A DNA stretch of 64,000 nt. Origin: Aporrectodea caliginosa. Its lineage: Eukaryota; Annelida; Clitellata; Crassiclitellata; Lumbricidae. The stretch spans positions 1,182,692 to 1,246,691 of the forward strand of contig JACEVL010000003.1 of the NCBI GenBank assembly GCA_020284085.1. The letters run 5' to 3'. Below are positions 22,336-32,400 of this stretch, piece by piece (positions within the stretch are counted from its first letter, which is position 1; each line of letters opens with the position of its first letter). Below the pieces are notes generated by a model. The model ran no database searches. It was not told the origin of the DNA and worked only from the letters and a program-made list of their open reading frames with translations. Both the position numbers and the translations under genes were made by a program.

Positions 22336-23245
22336 GCCTATAATGACTAATAACATTTTTACTTGTATTTTAGTTTCACGGTCAGTTACAGTAAGCTTTG
22401 TACATGAACTGGACTTCGAAGAAAGGGAGAGTGATCAAATTGTTGGGGTGACCAAGCTACAAAACAAAATTCTAGTTATCTGCCATTCACCTCAAACTGA
22501 AATTTATATCTTTATGGATGAGGATCCATTTTGTCTCTGTGAGATATTAATTTTGGAACTATGCAAGAATTTGAAGCCAGAAGACATTGTATCCAGTGAG
22601 CAGCATCAGTGTGTTTATATCAGTGACAAAGACAGTAAGTGCATCTGGAAGCTCACAAGTAAAACTGATAACCACTACGAAGTGACCAAATGGTGCAATG
22701 CAGGTTCTCCATATACCATGTCAGTGTCTAGTGATGGTCAGTTGGTAATGGTAAGGAATGACCACTTAAGGCCTGTCCTGTTGATCTACGGATCAGATGC
22801 AAAACTTCTTCACTCCATTGAGTTGCCTGATGACATACAGAATCCTCGTCATGCAGTAGAGACATCAACAGGAAATTTTGTCATCCTCCATGAATGGACA
22901 GGCATAAGCAACAAAATGGAACTATGTATAAGTGAAATAACACGATGTGGAGAGATGGTGCTTCGTTTCATTCCACAAAATAAGGATCAGCTCTTGGGTG
23001 TTCCTTATCATCTGTCACTCGACTCAGATGATCGAGTGCTAGTAGCTGACCATTGGAATCACAGAATGATTCTCTTGAATTCTAATCTTACCTGGAATCA
23101 AACTTGTCTAATAAAAAATAAAAACGACGAGAAACAACGACCTAGGAGAATACATTATGATGACAAGAATAAACAGTTGATTGTTGTTGGGAATGTGTCA
23201 TTGCTGAAAGCAGGAGTCAATGTTTATGATATAAGTTGGAAATAA
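16004..23245 (+). CDS. Coiled-coil / NHL-like beta-propeller protein
   Basis: Six exons in continuous phase: 16004-16700, 19154-19206, 19501-19606, 20120-20473, 21223-21582 and 22374-23245, giving 813 codons. The start has a good context (AAAATGG) and a TATA box upstream. Residues 1-235 are Lys/Glu-rich heptad coiled coil. Residues about 285-520 form an unfamiliar middle region with [10 protein letters not shown] and [20 protein letters not shown]. The last ~290 residues (exon 6) read as a propeller: blades such as [34 protein letters not shown] and [20 protein letters not shown] have the NHL 'D..R..VAD..N.RI' pattern. A cytoplasmic scaffold or ubiquitin-ligase-like role is possible, but no RING or B-box was found. 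Intron 3 is GC-AG. Exon 1's donor (CAAG|GTTTGG) is weak. I cannot name the gene. Confidence 0.8.
16881..18424. mobile_element. hAT-type element, CATGGGCGTCCGCA ends
   Basis: CATGGGCGTCCGCA at the left and TGCGGACGCCCATG at the right (the latter with one spaced mismatch) are flanked by a perfect 8-bp duplication GTAACAGC (16873-16880 and 18425-18432). The element is 1544 bp, has no transposase ORF, and contains an AT microsatellite (17996-18125). It lies in intron 1 of the propeller gene. The surrounding AAGTAACT-rich sequence (16838-16880 and 18433-18960) looks like an older element it landed in. Confidence 0.85.
17996..18125. repeat. (AT)n microsatellite
   Basis: Two runs of TATATA (17996-18061 and about 18087-18125) separated by CAGGCCTATAGATATATGTA. 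They lie inside the hAT-type element in intron 1. The 128-codon ORF through here is an artefact. Confidence 0.95.
21838..22200 (-). pseudogene. LINE 3' end, antisense in intron 5
   Basis: The minus strand encodes [20 protein letters not shown] followed by [14 protein letters not shown], the C-terminal end of CR1/L2-like reverse transcriptase. It ends at the TATATAGCGCCTC box and an ATTCATTC tail (about 21850-21868). It is 5'-truncated and lies in intron 5 of the propeller gene. Confidence 0.8.
22147..22260. repeat. 30-bp perfect inverted repeat
   Basis: Bases 22147-22176 (starting ATCACGCAAGTAAGATGG) are exactly reversed at 22231-22260 (ending CATCTTACTTGCGTGAT). The 54-base loop contains another near-palindrome, ATGAGATCCGCTGAGATCTC. 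It is a partial inverted duplication of the LINE end and could form a hairpin in the pre-mRNA, followed directly by an (AT)n run. Confidence 0.85.
22255..22335. repeat. (AT)n microsatellite before exon 6
   Basis: TATATACATATATATATA-type sequence ends about 40 bases before exon 6 of the propeller gene and is followed by ATAGGCCTATAATG. A smaller AT run is at 21735-21765. Confidence 0.9.
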
Positions 23246-24261
23246 CTCGCCTATTTGAAGTCTTATCGATGCTATTCAGATACTGAATAGCAGCAGCTTT
23301 TATTTTCATTCCAAGACAAATCTTAAAAACCATAAATGTCAGGTTTGCTGTTTAAATTGTGACTCATAATAGCTTCCGTATTTGTAATGTGCAGCATTAA
23401 ATTTCATTCAGATTATGTGATCAGTGACTCCATATTTGATTAAGATTTCTGTTACTCAGGTGTTACTGATGAGTTACAATCAGTATTTTTGTCTACTGTT
23501 ATTTGATAGTAGTTAGGTCAGCGTTTATTTAATATCTGTTGAGTCAACATGATCTGGTATTGAGAACATGAAAATAATTACCATTATTTTTAGTTAAGAC
23601 AATGTCATTCAGAAGCTATTGATTTGTTATAATCTATGTACTTTTGTTTACTTTTATTATTTTTTAATTGAACACTATCTGGTATCCAGAACATGACAAT
23701 AATTAGCATTTTTTTAGTTATGACAATTATGTTATTCAGAACCTATTGATTCGTTGTAAGCTACGTATATTTGTTGAACCGTCAAATAGAGTTTACTTGA
23801 ATTAATTATTAACAAGTGCATGTTGGTTTAGAAATTCTATTCATATATTTTGTTTATAAATTAAAGCCTTGTTATAGATTATATCATTGTGTTAATTGGT
23901 TGCTTGGTCTGGCAAATATGGCTTTGCCACTTACACTCAATGACCAACAAACCCATTTAGTATATTGATAGGTAACCATCAATGGAATATATTGACATAC
24001 ATCATCTGCTGAACCCCTATCTTGTATTGGACAGTAAATGAGTATCACCTAAGTTGGAATGTTAAGTAGTGGTCTCCCATGTTGCCATTTTCATTGGGCT
24101 CACATTGTGCCACTTGTGATAACTTGTGCCTTGCTTTACAATCAATCAATATGGCTGTCAGGACTGTAGTTAAAAATATATGCGTTTATTATTAATTCAA
24201 ACCACAGGAACAAATTATAACTTAAAGAAGAGTTGATTTTATAACTATGGTAGCCTGTTAG
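23246..24261. other. Downstream of propeller gene; likely 3' UTR
   Basis: AT-rich, with no gene recognised. A near-duplicated phrase (ATCTGGTATTGAGAACATGA near 23551 and ATCTGGTATCCAGAACATGA near 23669, each followed about 45 bases later by ATTCAGAA...CTATTGATT) suggests a local duplication of about 118 bp. ATTAAA near 23860 is a possible weak poly(A) signal. Confidence 0.4.
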
Positions 24262-24522
24262 GCACAGATCATCCTACTGCTGGTCATTTTACCATCGTCC
24301 CAGGGAGTGGAAGGCACAGATCATCCTACTGCTGGTCATTTGACCATCGTCCCAGGGAGTGGAAGGCACAGATCATCCTACTGCTGGTCATTTGACCATC
24401 GTCCCAGGGAGTGGAAGGCACAGATCATCCTACTACTGGTCATTTGACCATCGTCCCAGGGAGTGGAAGGCACAGATCATCCTACTGCTGGTCATTTTAC
24501 CATCGTCCCAGGGAGTGCAAGG
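24262..24522 (+). repeat. 52-bp tandem repeat, five copies
   Basis: Units start at 24262, 24314, 24366, 24418 and 24470 with GCACAGATCATCCTACTGCT and end CCCAGGGAGTGGAAG. Differences are only one or two bases per unit. The array is attached to the inverted tRNA-like SINE head immediately downstream, so it is probably an expanded SINE body. Confidence 0.95.
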
Positions 24523-24612
24523 TTGAGTCAACCTTATGGGCAAGCGGGTATCGAACCCGAGCCCTTCCGTACTTCATGCCTTTTTTAACCATTCAACCAT
24601 CACCCGGGCCCA
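24523..24612 (-). mobile_element. tRNA-derived SINE head
   Basis: On the minus strand, GGGTGATGGTTGAATGGTTA is an A-box-like segment and CGGGTTCGATACCCGCT is an almost perfect B box with its T-arm stem, at tRNA spacing. The acceptor stem does not close, so it is a SINE rather than a tRNA gene. The 52-bp tandem array is its continuation. Confidence 0.75.
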
Positions 24613-25307
24613 GTTGGATTATTGTAGTCAAGTTTACACCACTGCCTAGTGATCTTTCAACCTTGGAGCCACACTTCTTTCAATTACAACTGTACATAGG
24701 CCTATGTAAAGTTTTATGCTAGTTTGATGTATATAACCATACGTTAAGGTAGAAACTTTTTAAACTGTTCATAATATTGCATCTTTTTTTACTACAATTG
24801 TGCTACTTGTAATACTGTATCAATTGTTTTTGCTGTCTCAGGATAAAAAATATTACTTATTGATTTAGGCAATTATATAGAGGCAAATCAGAAAAGCATC
24901 TACTCTGCACCAGCTCAGTACCCTAAGAAACAATTGTTGGCTTAAAGATGCATTGCATTGTCATTCTATACACCATAACTGAACAGAACGTTTGCTCTAG
25001 CGAAGACGTTAATGTCTCAGAAATAATACATTCACATAATGTTTATATTTCTATATTGTGTGCATAAAAATACGGTGACTGTTTAAAGACATAATATGTC
25101 TGCTAACATTATGTAGTTCCATGTTGGATTTCCATCTGATTGTAATCATAATTATAGAGGCATATAAATTTTAAATGTGGATTCTGGAAAGTCCATAATA
25201 TTATATCGATACATGTATATGGACTGGCTTAATATTCAATAAATGTGTTCTGTTGATTGAGGATTTATTTCTGTTGAAAACTTTGTAAAGTGTTTTGATG
25301 TCAATAG
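24613..25307. other. Gene-free; possible distal poly(A) site
   Basis: No gene is recognised. AATAAA at 25238-25243 (TATTCAATAAATGTGTTC) is a reasonable plus-strand poly(A) signal that could end a long 3' UTR of the propeller gene or an unrelated transcript. Confidence 0.35.
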
Positions 25308-25469
25308 CAGTGTTTCTGTTAACGCCCAAATGGCCGTTTTTACGTCCATAAAAAACGTCCAAAATGTCAAAATTTGACGGTGTGATAGCCGAAATAAATG
25401 AGCTACGTCCAAAAGAATTCTAGGTCAGGGTGTATATGCGTCCTCTTTTGGAGTCTAACGGAAACACTG
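25308..25469. mobile_element. hAT-type MITE, CAGTGTTTC ends
   Basis: Starts CAGTGTTTCTGTTAACG and ends CTAACGGAAACACTG, with a perfect 8-bp duplication GTCAATAG on both sides (25300-25307 and 25470-25477). It is 162 bp and non-coding. Confidence 0.9.
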
Positions 25470-25519
25470 GTCAATAGAAATAACGTTTCCCTTGACTCCT
25501 AGCATTCAAGATCTCACTG

Positions 25520-26457
25520 TTTTTTAAATAGAAGTTGGATTGAAAAGAATTCTTTCTTAAATAGAAGTTGGACTGATGAAGAATTGTTTTAATTCATTCA
25601 TTATGAGAATTTATATATCGCCCTTCAAAGAAACCTACTCAGGTTTTATAAGTCAATTATTTTCATCAACCCAGTTTCTGTTGAATCAAAAACATATTTT
25701 CGTCAATGCAGCTTCCATTTACGGGAAAAAATTATTTTGATCAATCCAGCTTCTAATAGAGGCTGGATTGATCGAAATAATTTTAAATAGAGGCCCTCTA
25801 TTTAAACACATAAATAGTTTCATCAATCCCACTTGGATTTAGGGAAACAATTATTTCCATCAATCCAGCTTCTATTGAAGCAAAGACATAGTTTCATCAA
25901 TCCTTCTATGTACGGAAACAATTATTTCCATCCACCTTTTATTTAAGCAAAGAAATAGTTTAATCACTGAAACTTCAGTTTAGGAAAGAAATTATTTTCA
26001 TCAATCCAGCTTTGGTAAACTCGTAGTTTATGTTGGTAAATTATTTTATATCGTCACATTAAACTGGAAGCTGGATTGATGAAAAAATTGATTCCCGAAA
26101 TAGAAGTGGGGTTGGTGAAACCATTTCTGTGTTTAAATACAAGTTGGATTGATCTAAATAATACCGTAAATAGAAGCTGGATTTATGAAACTAAGTTTTT
26201 TATGCAATAGAAGTTATATTTGATAAAAATAATTGTTTCCATAAAAATATTTTTGGGTTTAAATAGAAGTTGGGTCATTTTTTCCCTGAAAAAAGAAGAT
26301 GGACTGACGAAACAAATTTCTCAATGAAAAGGACATAAGTAGACTGCTTTCTTACCAAAGTGAAGTACGGCATTGAAGACATTCAACCTAAACTACGGGA
26401 TAACCCCAGCTTCCATTTTAAAGTGACAATATAAAATAATTTGGAAACGTAAACTAC
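25520..26457. mobile_element. Compound block of core-repeat TIR elements
   Basis: Core repeats run forward (TTTCATCAATCCAGCTTC, about 25660-26010) and then reverse (GAAGCTGGATTGATGAAA, about 26070-26330). A nested copy can be delimited at 26014-26402: it starts CGTAGTTTATGTTGGTAAAT and ends CAACCTAAACTACGGG. A separate right end (GACAATATAAAATAATTTGG to AAACTACGGG) fills 26407-26460. The block is therefore several copies back to back. Confidence 0.65.
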
Positions 26458-26908
26458 GGGTAGTTTAGGTTGCTAAATTATTTTATATCGTCAAAATGAA
26501 ATGGAAGCTGGATTGAGGAAAACAATTGTTTCCCTAACTGGAAGTGGGACTGATGAAACGATTGATGGAAATAATTTTTATCGTATATAAAAGCTGGATT
26601 GATGAACTTAGTTTTGATGCAATAGAAGCTGGAATAATGAAAATAATTGTTTCCGTAAGTCGAAGCTGGACCCATGGATAAAGTTCTTTGCTAAAATAAA
26701 AGTTCCATTGATGAAAAATATTTTTCTGGTTAAGTAGAAGTTGGGTCATTTTTTTTCATTAAATGGAAGCTGGATTGATTACAAAAATTCTCGATGAAAT
26801 GGAAGCGGGATTGATGATAGTTATCATGGACATAGGTAGAGTGCTTACTTACCAACCTCAAGTACGGCATTGAAGACATTAGAATAATTTAGCAACCTAA
26901 ACTACGGG
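26458..26908. mobile_element. Complete core-repeat TIR element
   Basis: The most complete copy of the family. A 22-bp perfect inverted repeat starts TAGTTTAGGTTGCTAAATT (26461-26482) and is mirrored at 26883-26904. After the left end comes TTATATCGTCAAAATG and five or six reversed core units. Near the right end is the second subterminal block, TACTTACCAACCTCAAGTAC then GGCATTGAAGACATT. It is 451 bp, with no ORF of note. No clear target duplication, so the superfamily is open. Confidence 0.8.
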
Positions 26909-27022
26909 ATTTCCAACTACGGTTTAACCAATAGGCCTAATAGACAGACTACCTAAATTTTAAAATTTTGGTATTATTTCGGTTCGATTGTGGAATGTTC
27001 TGTAACTTCTGTTATTCGCAAT

Positions 27023-27444
27023 CAGTGCGACCACTCTCCATTTTCTGAAATCCCAAGCTCTTGCCAGAAAAATCCCAAGATTGACCAAAGTGTACCAAAA
27101 AATCCCAAGTTACCGAAAAGAAAAAAGTTGTGAGGAAATATGAAATGCGTTTTAACTTTTAACAATCACAATTATTCAAAAAAATGCCTAGTTAAGAATT
27201 CGCAAAGAAAAAACTGGAGCATAACATTGAATTAACAATGGTTACAGGTTACAATAATGATAAACGTCTTTCAGACTGAACGAGTTTTTCTAATCTAATT
27301 CGCTGCCACTGTTGCAAAGTACGGTAAAAACTAGTCTGTAGACCTTAGAAAAAATTCCAAGATTGCTAGGCAATATCCCCAGATCCGAAGTCGGACCCCA
27401 AAATCCCAAGATCTTGGGAAAAATCCCAAGCAGTGGTCGCACTG
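27023..27444. mobile_element. hAT-type MITE, CAGTGCGACCACT ends
   Basis: CAGTGCGACCACT and AGTGGTCGCACTG are an almost perfect inverted repeat, flanked by the 8-bp duplication TTCGCAAT (27015-27022 and 27445-27452). The body repeats AATCCCAAG in several places. It is 422 bp and non-coding. Confidence 0.9.
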
Positions 27445-27696
27445 TTCGCAATCTTCGCGCGAACTTACATGCTTATTGGTCAATGTTAGGGTGCGTTCCA
27501 TTAATATTAAGGGCACAGTCGGAGCAGACTCCGTTGATGGCTGGAACTACAAGCAGTAGCGCGCGTTTAAATATTCGTAATCGTAAACTTCCAAAGCGTC
27601 ATTCTAAAACCGAGCACAGTGAACCGACTAATTCACGAGCGCTGCGTCGAGTCCAGAAGGGTTGTCCGAAAGTGGTCCGAGTCCAGTTGTAACAAG

Positions 27697-27869
27697 CAGT
27701 GGCGGCACCAGCATGGACTAGGGTGGGCTGATCAAGCCCCCCCCCCTATCGGCGGCCCAGACCCCCTCCAAACAAAAGTGGGAAATCTCTGCCAATGCCA
27801 GAGAAGAGGGGATAAAGGGAAGAAATTGTGATTTTAACCCCCAAACCTGAAATCCTGGCGCCGCTACTG
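27697..27869. mobile_element. hAT-type MITE, CAGTGG(A/C)GGCGCC family
   Basis: Begins CAGTGGCGGCACC and ends GGCGCCGCTACTG. The flanks GTAACAAG and GTCACAAG match at 7 of 8. The interior (AACCTGAAATCCTGG) is the inverted match of the element at 12591-12753. It is 173 bp. Confidence 0.85.
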
Positions 27870-27987
27870 GTCACAAGTGGTACAAGATTGGCCCTCTTGT
27901 TTCGGTGTAGGCCTAATTAAGCTGACTATAGGTAGAGGTAACCAGCACCATGATTGTCAAAATAGGGGCCAGCTGTGAACTCAGAAC

Positions 27988-28500
27988 TAGAGAGTGACAT
28001 GGGGAATTTTCCAGCGGGAAAACCGCGGTAATTCCCGCGGTAGGCCTAATGGGGACAACTATTGCGGTAATACCGCGGTAACCGCGGTAGGCCTAATGGG
28101 GTTTACTCTCGCGATAGGCCTAATGGGGAGTGAGCCGGCAAGAAACCCGGGTGATGTTAAGAACTTGAGAACTGATAAGGAGATTTTCTTATTTCCTGAA
28201 GCCTTCTAGTCAGAAATGGTTAAGACTTGGTTAATGCAAAACTGTCGATAATATAATTACAGACTATTATGCAGTCAGCAATAGGCTACAAATAGCTTTG
28301 TAAGCTAAAATATGTTATTTTTTACATTTTATTGGTGTAAACTTTTGCGGGAATGCGATATGTCGTCCTGTGGGGATGGGGATAAAACCTGCGGGGATGG
28401 GGTGGGGATGGGGACAAACCCTGCGGGGATGGGGAAGATCTCGACTTACTTGTTGCAGGGCGGGGATGGGAACGAGATTGTCTCCCCATGTCACTCTCTA
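27988..28500. mobile_element. hAT-type MITE, TAGAGAGTGACATGGGGA ends
   Basis: TAGAGAGTGACATGGGGA and TCCCCATGTCACTCTCTA are a perfect 18-bp inverted repeat, flanked by a perfect 8-bp duplication CTCAGAAC (27980-27987 and 28501-28508). The interior has GC-rich mini-repeats (CCGCGGTAATTCC, GCGGGGATGGGG), with TAGGCCTAATGGGG three times. It is 513 bp. Confidence 0.92.
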
Positions 28501-28679
28501 CTCAGAACTAATGACAAGTCAATAATTAATTCAATTCAATATTCGTTTAATTCAACATAATAGTTATTATAGACGCAACACAGGTAAGCTAAATTATTAT
28601 GAACCGAGGTAGGCTATATATAGGCTACAATTGACTCGTTTTCACTCTAAGACCAATTTGCAATAGCCTATTTATTATA

Positions 28680-28790
28680 GTCTCAGCGTTCGCGCAGTAG
28701 TCGGGAGCGCCTCTGAATGGGAAATCTGGTAGGGGCGCTATAACAAGTGTTCAAATACAATGCAATACAATACAATAGTCAGCTCCGCAG
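28680..28790 (+). mobile_element. LINE 3' end with CAATA tail (tentative)
   Basis: AGTCGGGAGCGCCTCTGAAT, then GGGGCGCTATAACAAG, then AATACAATGCAATACAATAC. The GGAGCGCC plus GCGCTATA arrangement matches the other LINE ends in this window, and the pentamer-like tail fits. No coding part remains. Confidence 0.45.
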
Positions 28791-29438
28791 TAAAATGCTA
28801 TTCGTGCATTCGACTACACTTTGAATTATTTTTGCATGTCTTTATTGTGTCATCCCATCATCCTGGTTGCAGTGCGACAGATCGAGTTTGTATATAGGAC
28901 CATTAATAGGCGCTTAATTTGATCTGGATTGAACTAATCGTAATGGCAATGTCGAGACTTCTACAGAGCCCAATAAAATGAAGTCGCGGAACTAGCTTAT
29001 AATCTGCTTATTCACATTGCGTAGTCGAAAATAAAGTCGATTAATTTGTTGTCTACAGTAGGCCTATGTCCTGCAGGTGCTGCAACTTGAGCATCAGGAT
29101 CAAATACTGCGTCTTTTCTTTTTATTCATAGCAGTTGTTAAATCCAATTGCTTCTTGCCGCCTTCGTAAAATTTGTGAAAAGCCTGTGCTTCGATCGCAC
29201 ACTCCATTCTTTTTAATGCGCTCATATAAATAATTATGTCGTTTTTATCAGATGTTGTTCCAAGTTGAAACGGCGAGTAGGCCTACTCTGAGTATTCTGT
29301 GAGAAGTATTGCAATGGCCCAAAGTTATCTATGGCGGAAGTAGTGATCGGCATCTTTGAAACGTGTTTTCTTTACATTTCTAGAAAAAAAGTTAAATTAA
29401 GCGATTATTTCTGATTGTAAATTCGTAAGCATCTCATA
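28791..29438. other. Upstream region of NOL10
   Basis: No feature is recognised apart from TAGGCCTA palindromes (about 29058 and 29279). It should hold the NOL10 promoter. No TATA box is visible near 29300-29438, as is common for housekeeping genes. Confidence 0.35.
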
Positions 29439-32400
29439 ATGCAGTGCGTCAGTTTAAACGGTCACAAGATTTACAACGTGACTGTTGGAAAGTCTCTTCC
29501 AGAGGTAAACACCATTTGTTTGCTGTTTGGTTTATGTTGACCGTACACGCGGTTTACGACGCTCAACTTTACCGGCGATAATCCGTAGTTTAGTTTGGTC
29601 AATTGTTTTAATGTCTTCAATGCCGCATTTGACGTTGATAGGTAAGCAGTCTACCTATGTCCATGATAACCACCTTCAATCCAGCTTCCATTTCATAAAA
29701 AAATTTCTTTCCTCAATCCAGCTTCCTTCTTATGAAAAAAATACCGAAATTCTATTTAAGCAAACAAACTTTTCATCAATGTTGTGTTCTCAGGCTGGAA
29801 AATCAGATGTCTTGAAGAGAAATTATGCAATAATTGTGACGATGAAAGGATGGACTTTTATTCACTTTGTTTTGTTTTGGGTTTCAGTGGTTGAGCGATC
29901 AGAAGAAGAGAAAAATGCAGCAGAAGGATCTTGGTAGCATTTCCCATTTGTTTCTTTATGATGTTATTGGCTTATAAATTTCACGCGATCTCTTGTTTTT
30001 GTCCATTTAGCGTTATTCTCCTTCCCAAGACTTTTCTTTTGTAAAGAGATCACATAATTTTGACCTCATAGCCTTTGTTCCATAGCTATATATCACAGTA
30101 TAAGGAACCTTAGTTATTAGTCATATAATTATCATAATAACACTACAGTATTAGCCAACATTTAGTCACAAAAATTGCCTTAACAATTTTGTCATAAATT
30201 GTAGCAACATCAATTTGCAAGAAATATTAGCAATAACATTTGGCCTTGAAATAGTGGCAACATATACCAGTTGTTATTCACATGAATAATAATAATTACA
30301 AGTTATGAGATGATACAAAGTAATAGCAAATAATAATAATTAATGATAAATATATTAATTTTTTTCTTCAACAGATATTCGAAGACGAATTGAACTGATC
30401 CAGGATTTTGAGATGCCAATACTCAGCACGAACATCAGGGTCTCCAAAAATCAACAGTACATCATGGCCACCGGTAGAATTGTTCTTATTTAATTAAATT
30501 CTTCATTAGGCAATCTGGATTCTGAGTTGCTATTGTTTTGTAAAAGGCTTATTTAGTTATTTTATGACAATGTAAGACTTTAATGTTGATTGTTGATGAG
30601 TTGATTATGATTTATCTTTTCTGTTTTCCTCATATGCTTATAAACTGATTGCATGCATCGTGGTTGCGGTGACTCGAGTTGTAAGCAAACGGTGCCACGA
30701 TCCTGGAGTTGATGGAGGTTTTAACCGCAAACATATGAAGAGAGTTTAATACTTAAATTAATTGGGTATATTGTATTCCGATGACAATTGACCCTGTGCA
30801 GCAATGATTCTCAAACTGTCTTAAAATGCACTTGTTTAGGTCAGTCAGATAGCCTTGGTTGCAGCGCTTTTGTGGGTACCTTAAAAGGCTCCATATTAAG
30901 TATCTTGATACATATATACATTTATCTTAAATTGCATTGTTACTTCATAATAAAGAATGGTGGGCAGTGAATTAACAAACTTGATTTATTTACTTAGTAG
31001 TTGTGCCTGAGCTAATCAACGAATCAACTGTACCCAGCATGCTAATGATGCAATATGAACTTCTTTGTTCCGCTGTGACTTTCTGTGCCTCGCACTGGGA
31101 TGGGCGTTTTCTGTAGCTGGTCCAAAGATTTTGGTATTTGTTGCCCAGGTTTGTGTTCAGTAGTGCAGTGGTTAGCATCCTGGACTGTCAACTGAGAGGT
31201 TGAGGTTCAAATCCCTGCCAGGGCAGAAATTTGTGTTGAGATTTTAACATTTCATGTGGATGTAACATTTGAGTACACTGGCCATACGCTGTCAGTGGGA
31301 AGATGAGACAGCAAGGCAGTGGACTGGCCACCCGCCTTCACATACCGAGACTAAGAAAATGAAGTCACTAGCACTTCATACCCATGGCTGCCTCAGGGGT
31401 AGCTTAAGGGACTGCTCTTCTTCTATTCAATTGGTTTTCTAATGTCAACCACAACTAGCTCATGTGTTTCAACTCTACCCAACATAGACTAACTTATGGT
31501 TTTACTCGTTTTGAGGGATTTTTACCAATGGATTTTAAATATTACAATAGCAGGCATTATAATAGATTGTTAGATTAGATTCTTTGCCCTTTGCTTATTC
31601 TATTGTTGTAAAATGTCTTAGGTGTTTATAAACCGCGTGTGAGATGTTTTGATGTCAACCAGAAGTCTATGAAATTCGATCGGTGTATGGATGCAGAGGC
31701 CGAGACGTTTAAAATCCTTTCTGACGATTACACTAAGGTCGGTTGTTTCAAAGAGATCTCAAACAGTTGCTCATCGCTTCTCTTATAATGTATCGTCCAT
31801 GACCTCTACTTGGAAATTTTATTTATTTATTTACTTATCCATTGGGCTATATTCTACCAAAAAGACTTCTGTGCCATGCAATGTATTAGCAATCTGTGAT
31901 ATACTTATTGGTTTAAAAAACATACAAGATATTGCTAAATAAGGCATTAATATTATTAACCAAATGTTTTTGGCTCTTAAGTCATTGCGGTTTTACTTAT
32001 AATAATGGTTTGTTCAACTGTTGAGATCTGATTCTTTGTATTCGGATATCTATACCTCTTACTTATGTAATTGTCGTAAGTGCTGTGTTCGCTAGCCTAA
32101 GTGGTGTTAACCCACTGAGTGCATTAAGAACCACAAGTTCATCTGTGTGCAAATAAATGCTTAGATAACTTAATGGCTCTCTCTCACATGTAGAGCCCAA
32201 CAACCGGAGTGCCATCCTAGGTTGAGTTACTGATCCATGTTGCATTATATTTTAAATGATTGGCTAGAGCTCTCGGCCTGTAATGCGGAGAGTATGGTTT
32301 TGAGCCACCATTGAAGTGGTCATTTTGTATGGCCATTGAGCAAGGGCTTCGCTCACAATTGCTCGGGGCCATCGATGCTATGTCGTGTGGCTGTGTGTGC

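Noticed and set aside
24523..24612. Functional tRNA gene
   Set aside because: A and B boxes are present but the acceptor and anticodon stems do not fold, and it continues into a SINE body. The same holds for 31163, 38915 and 47290.
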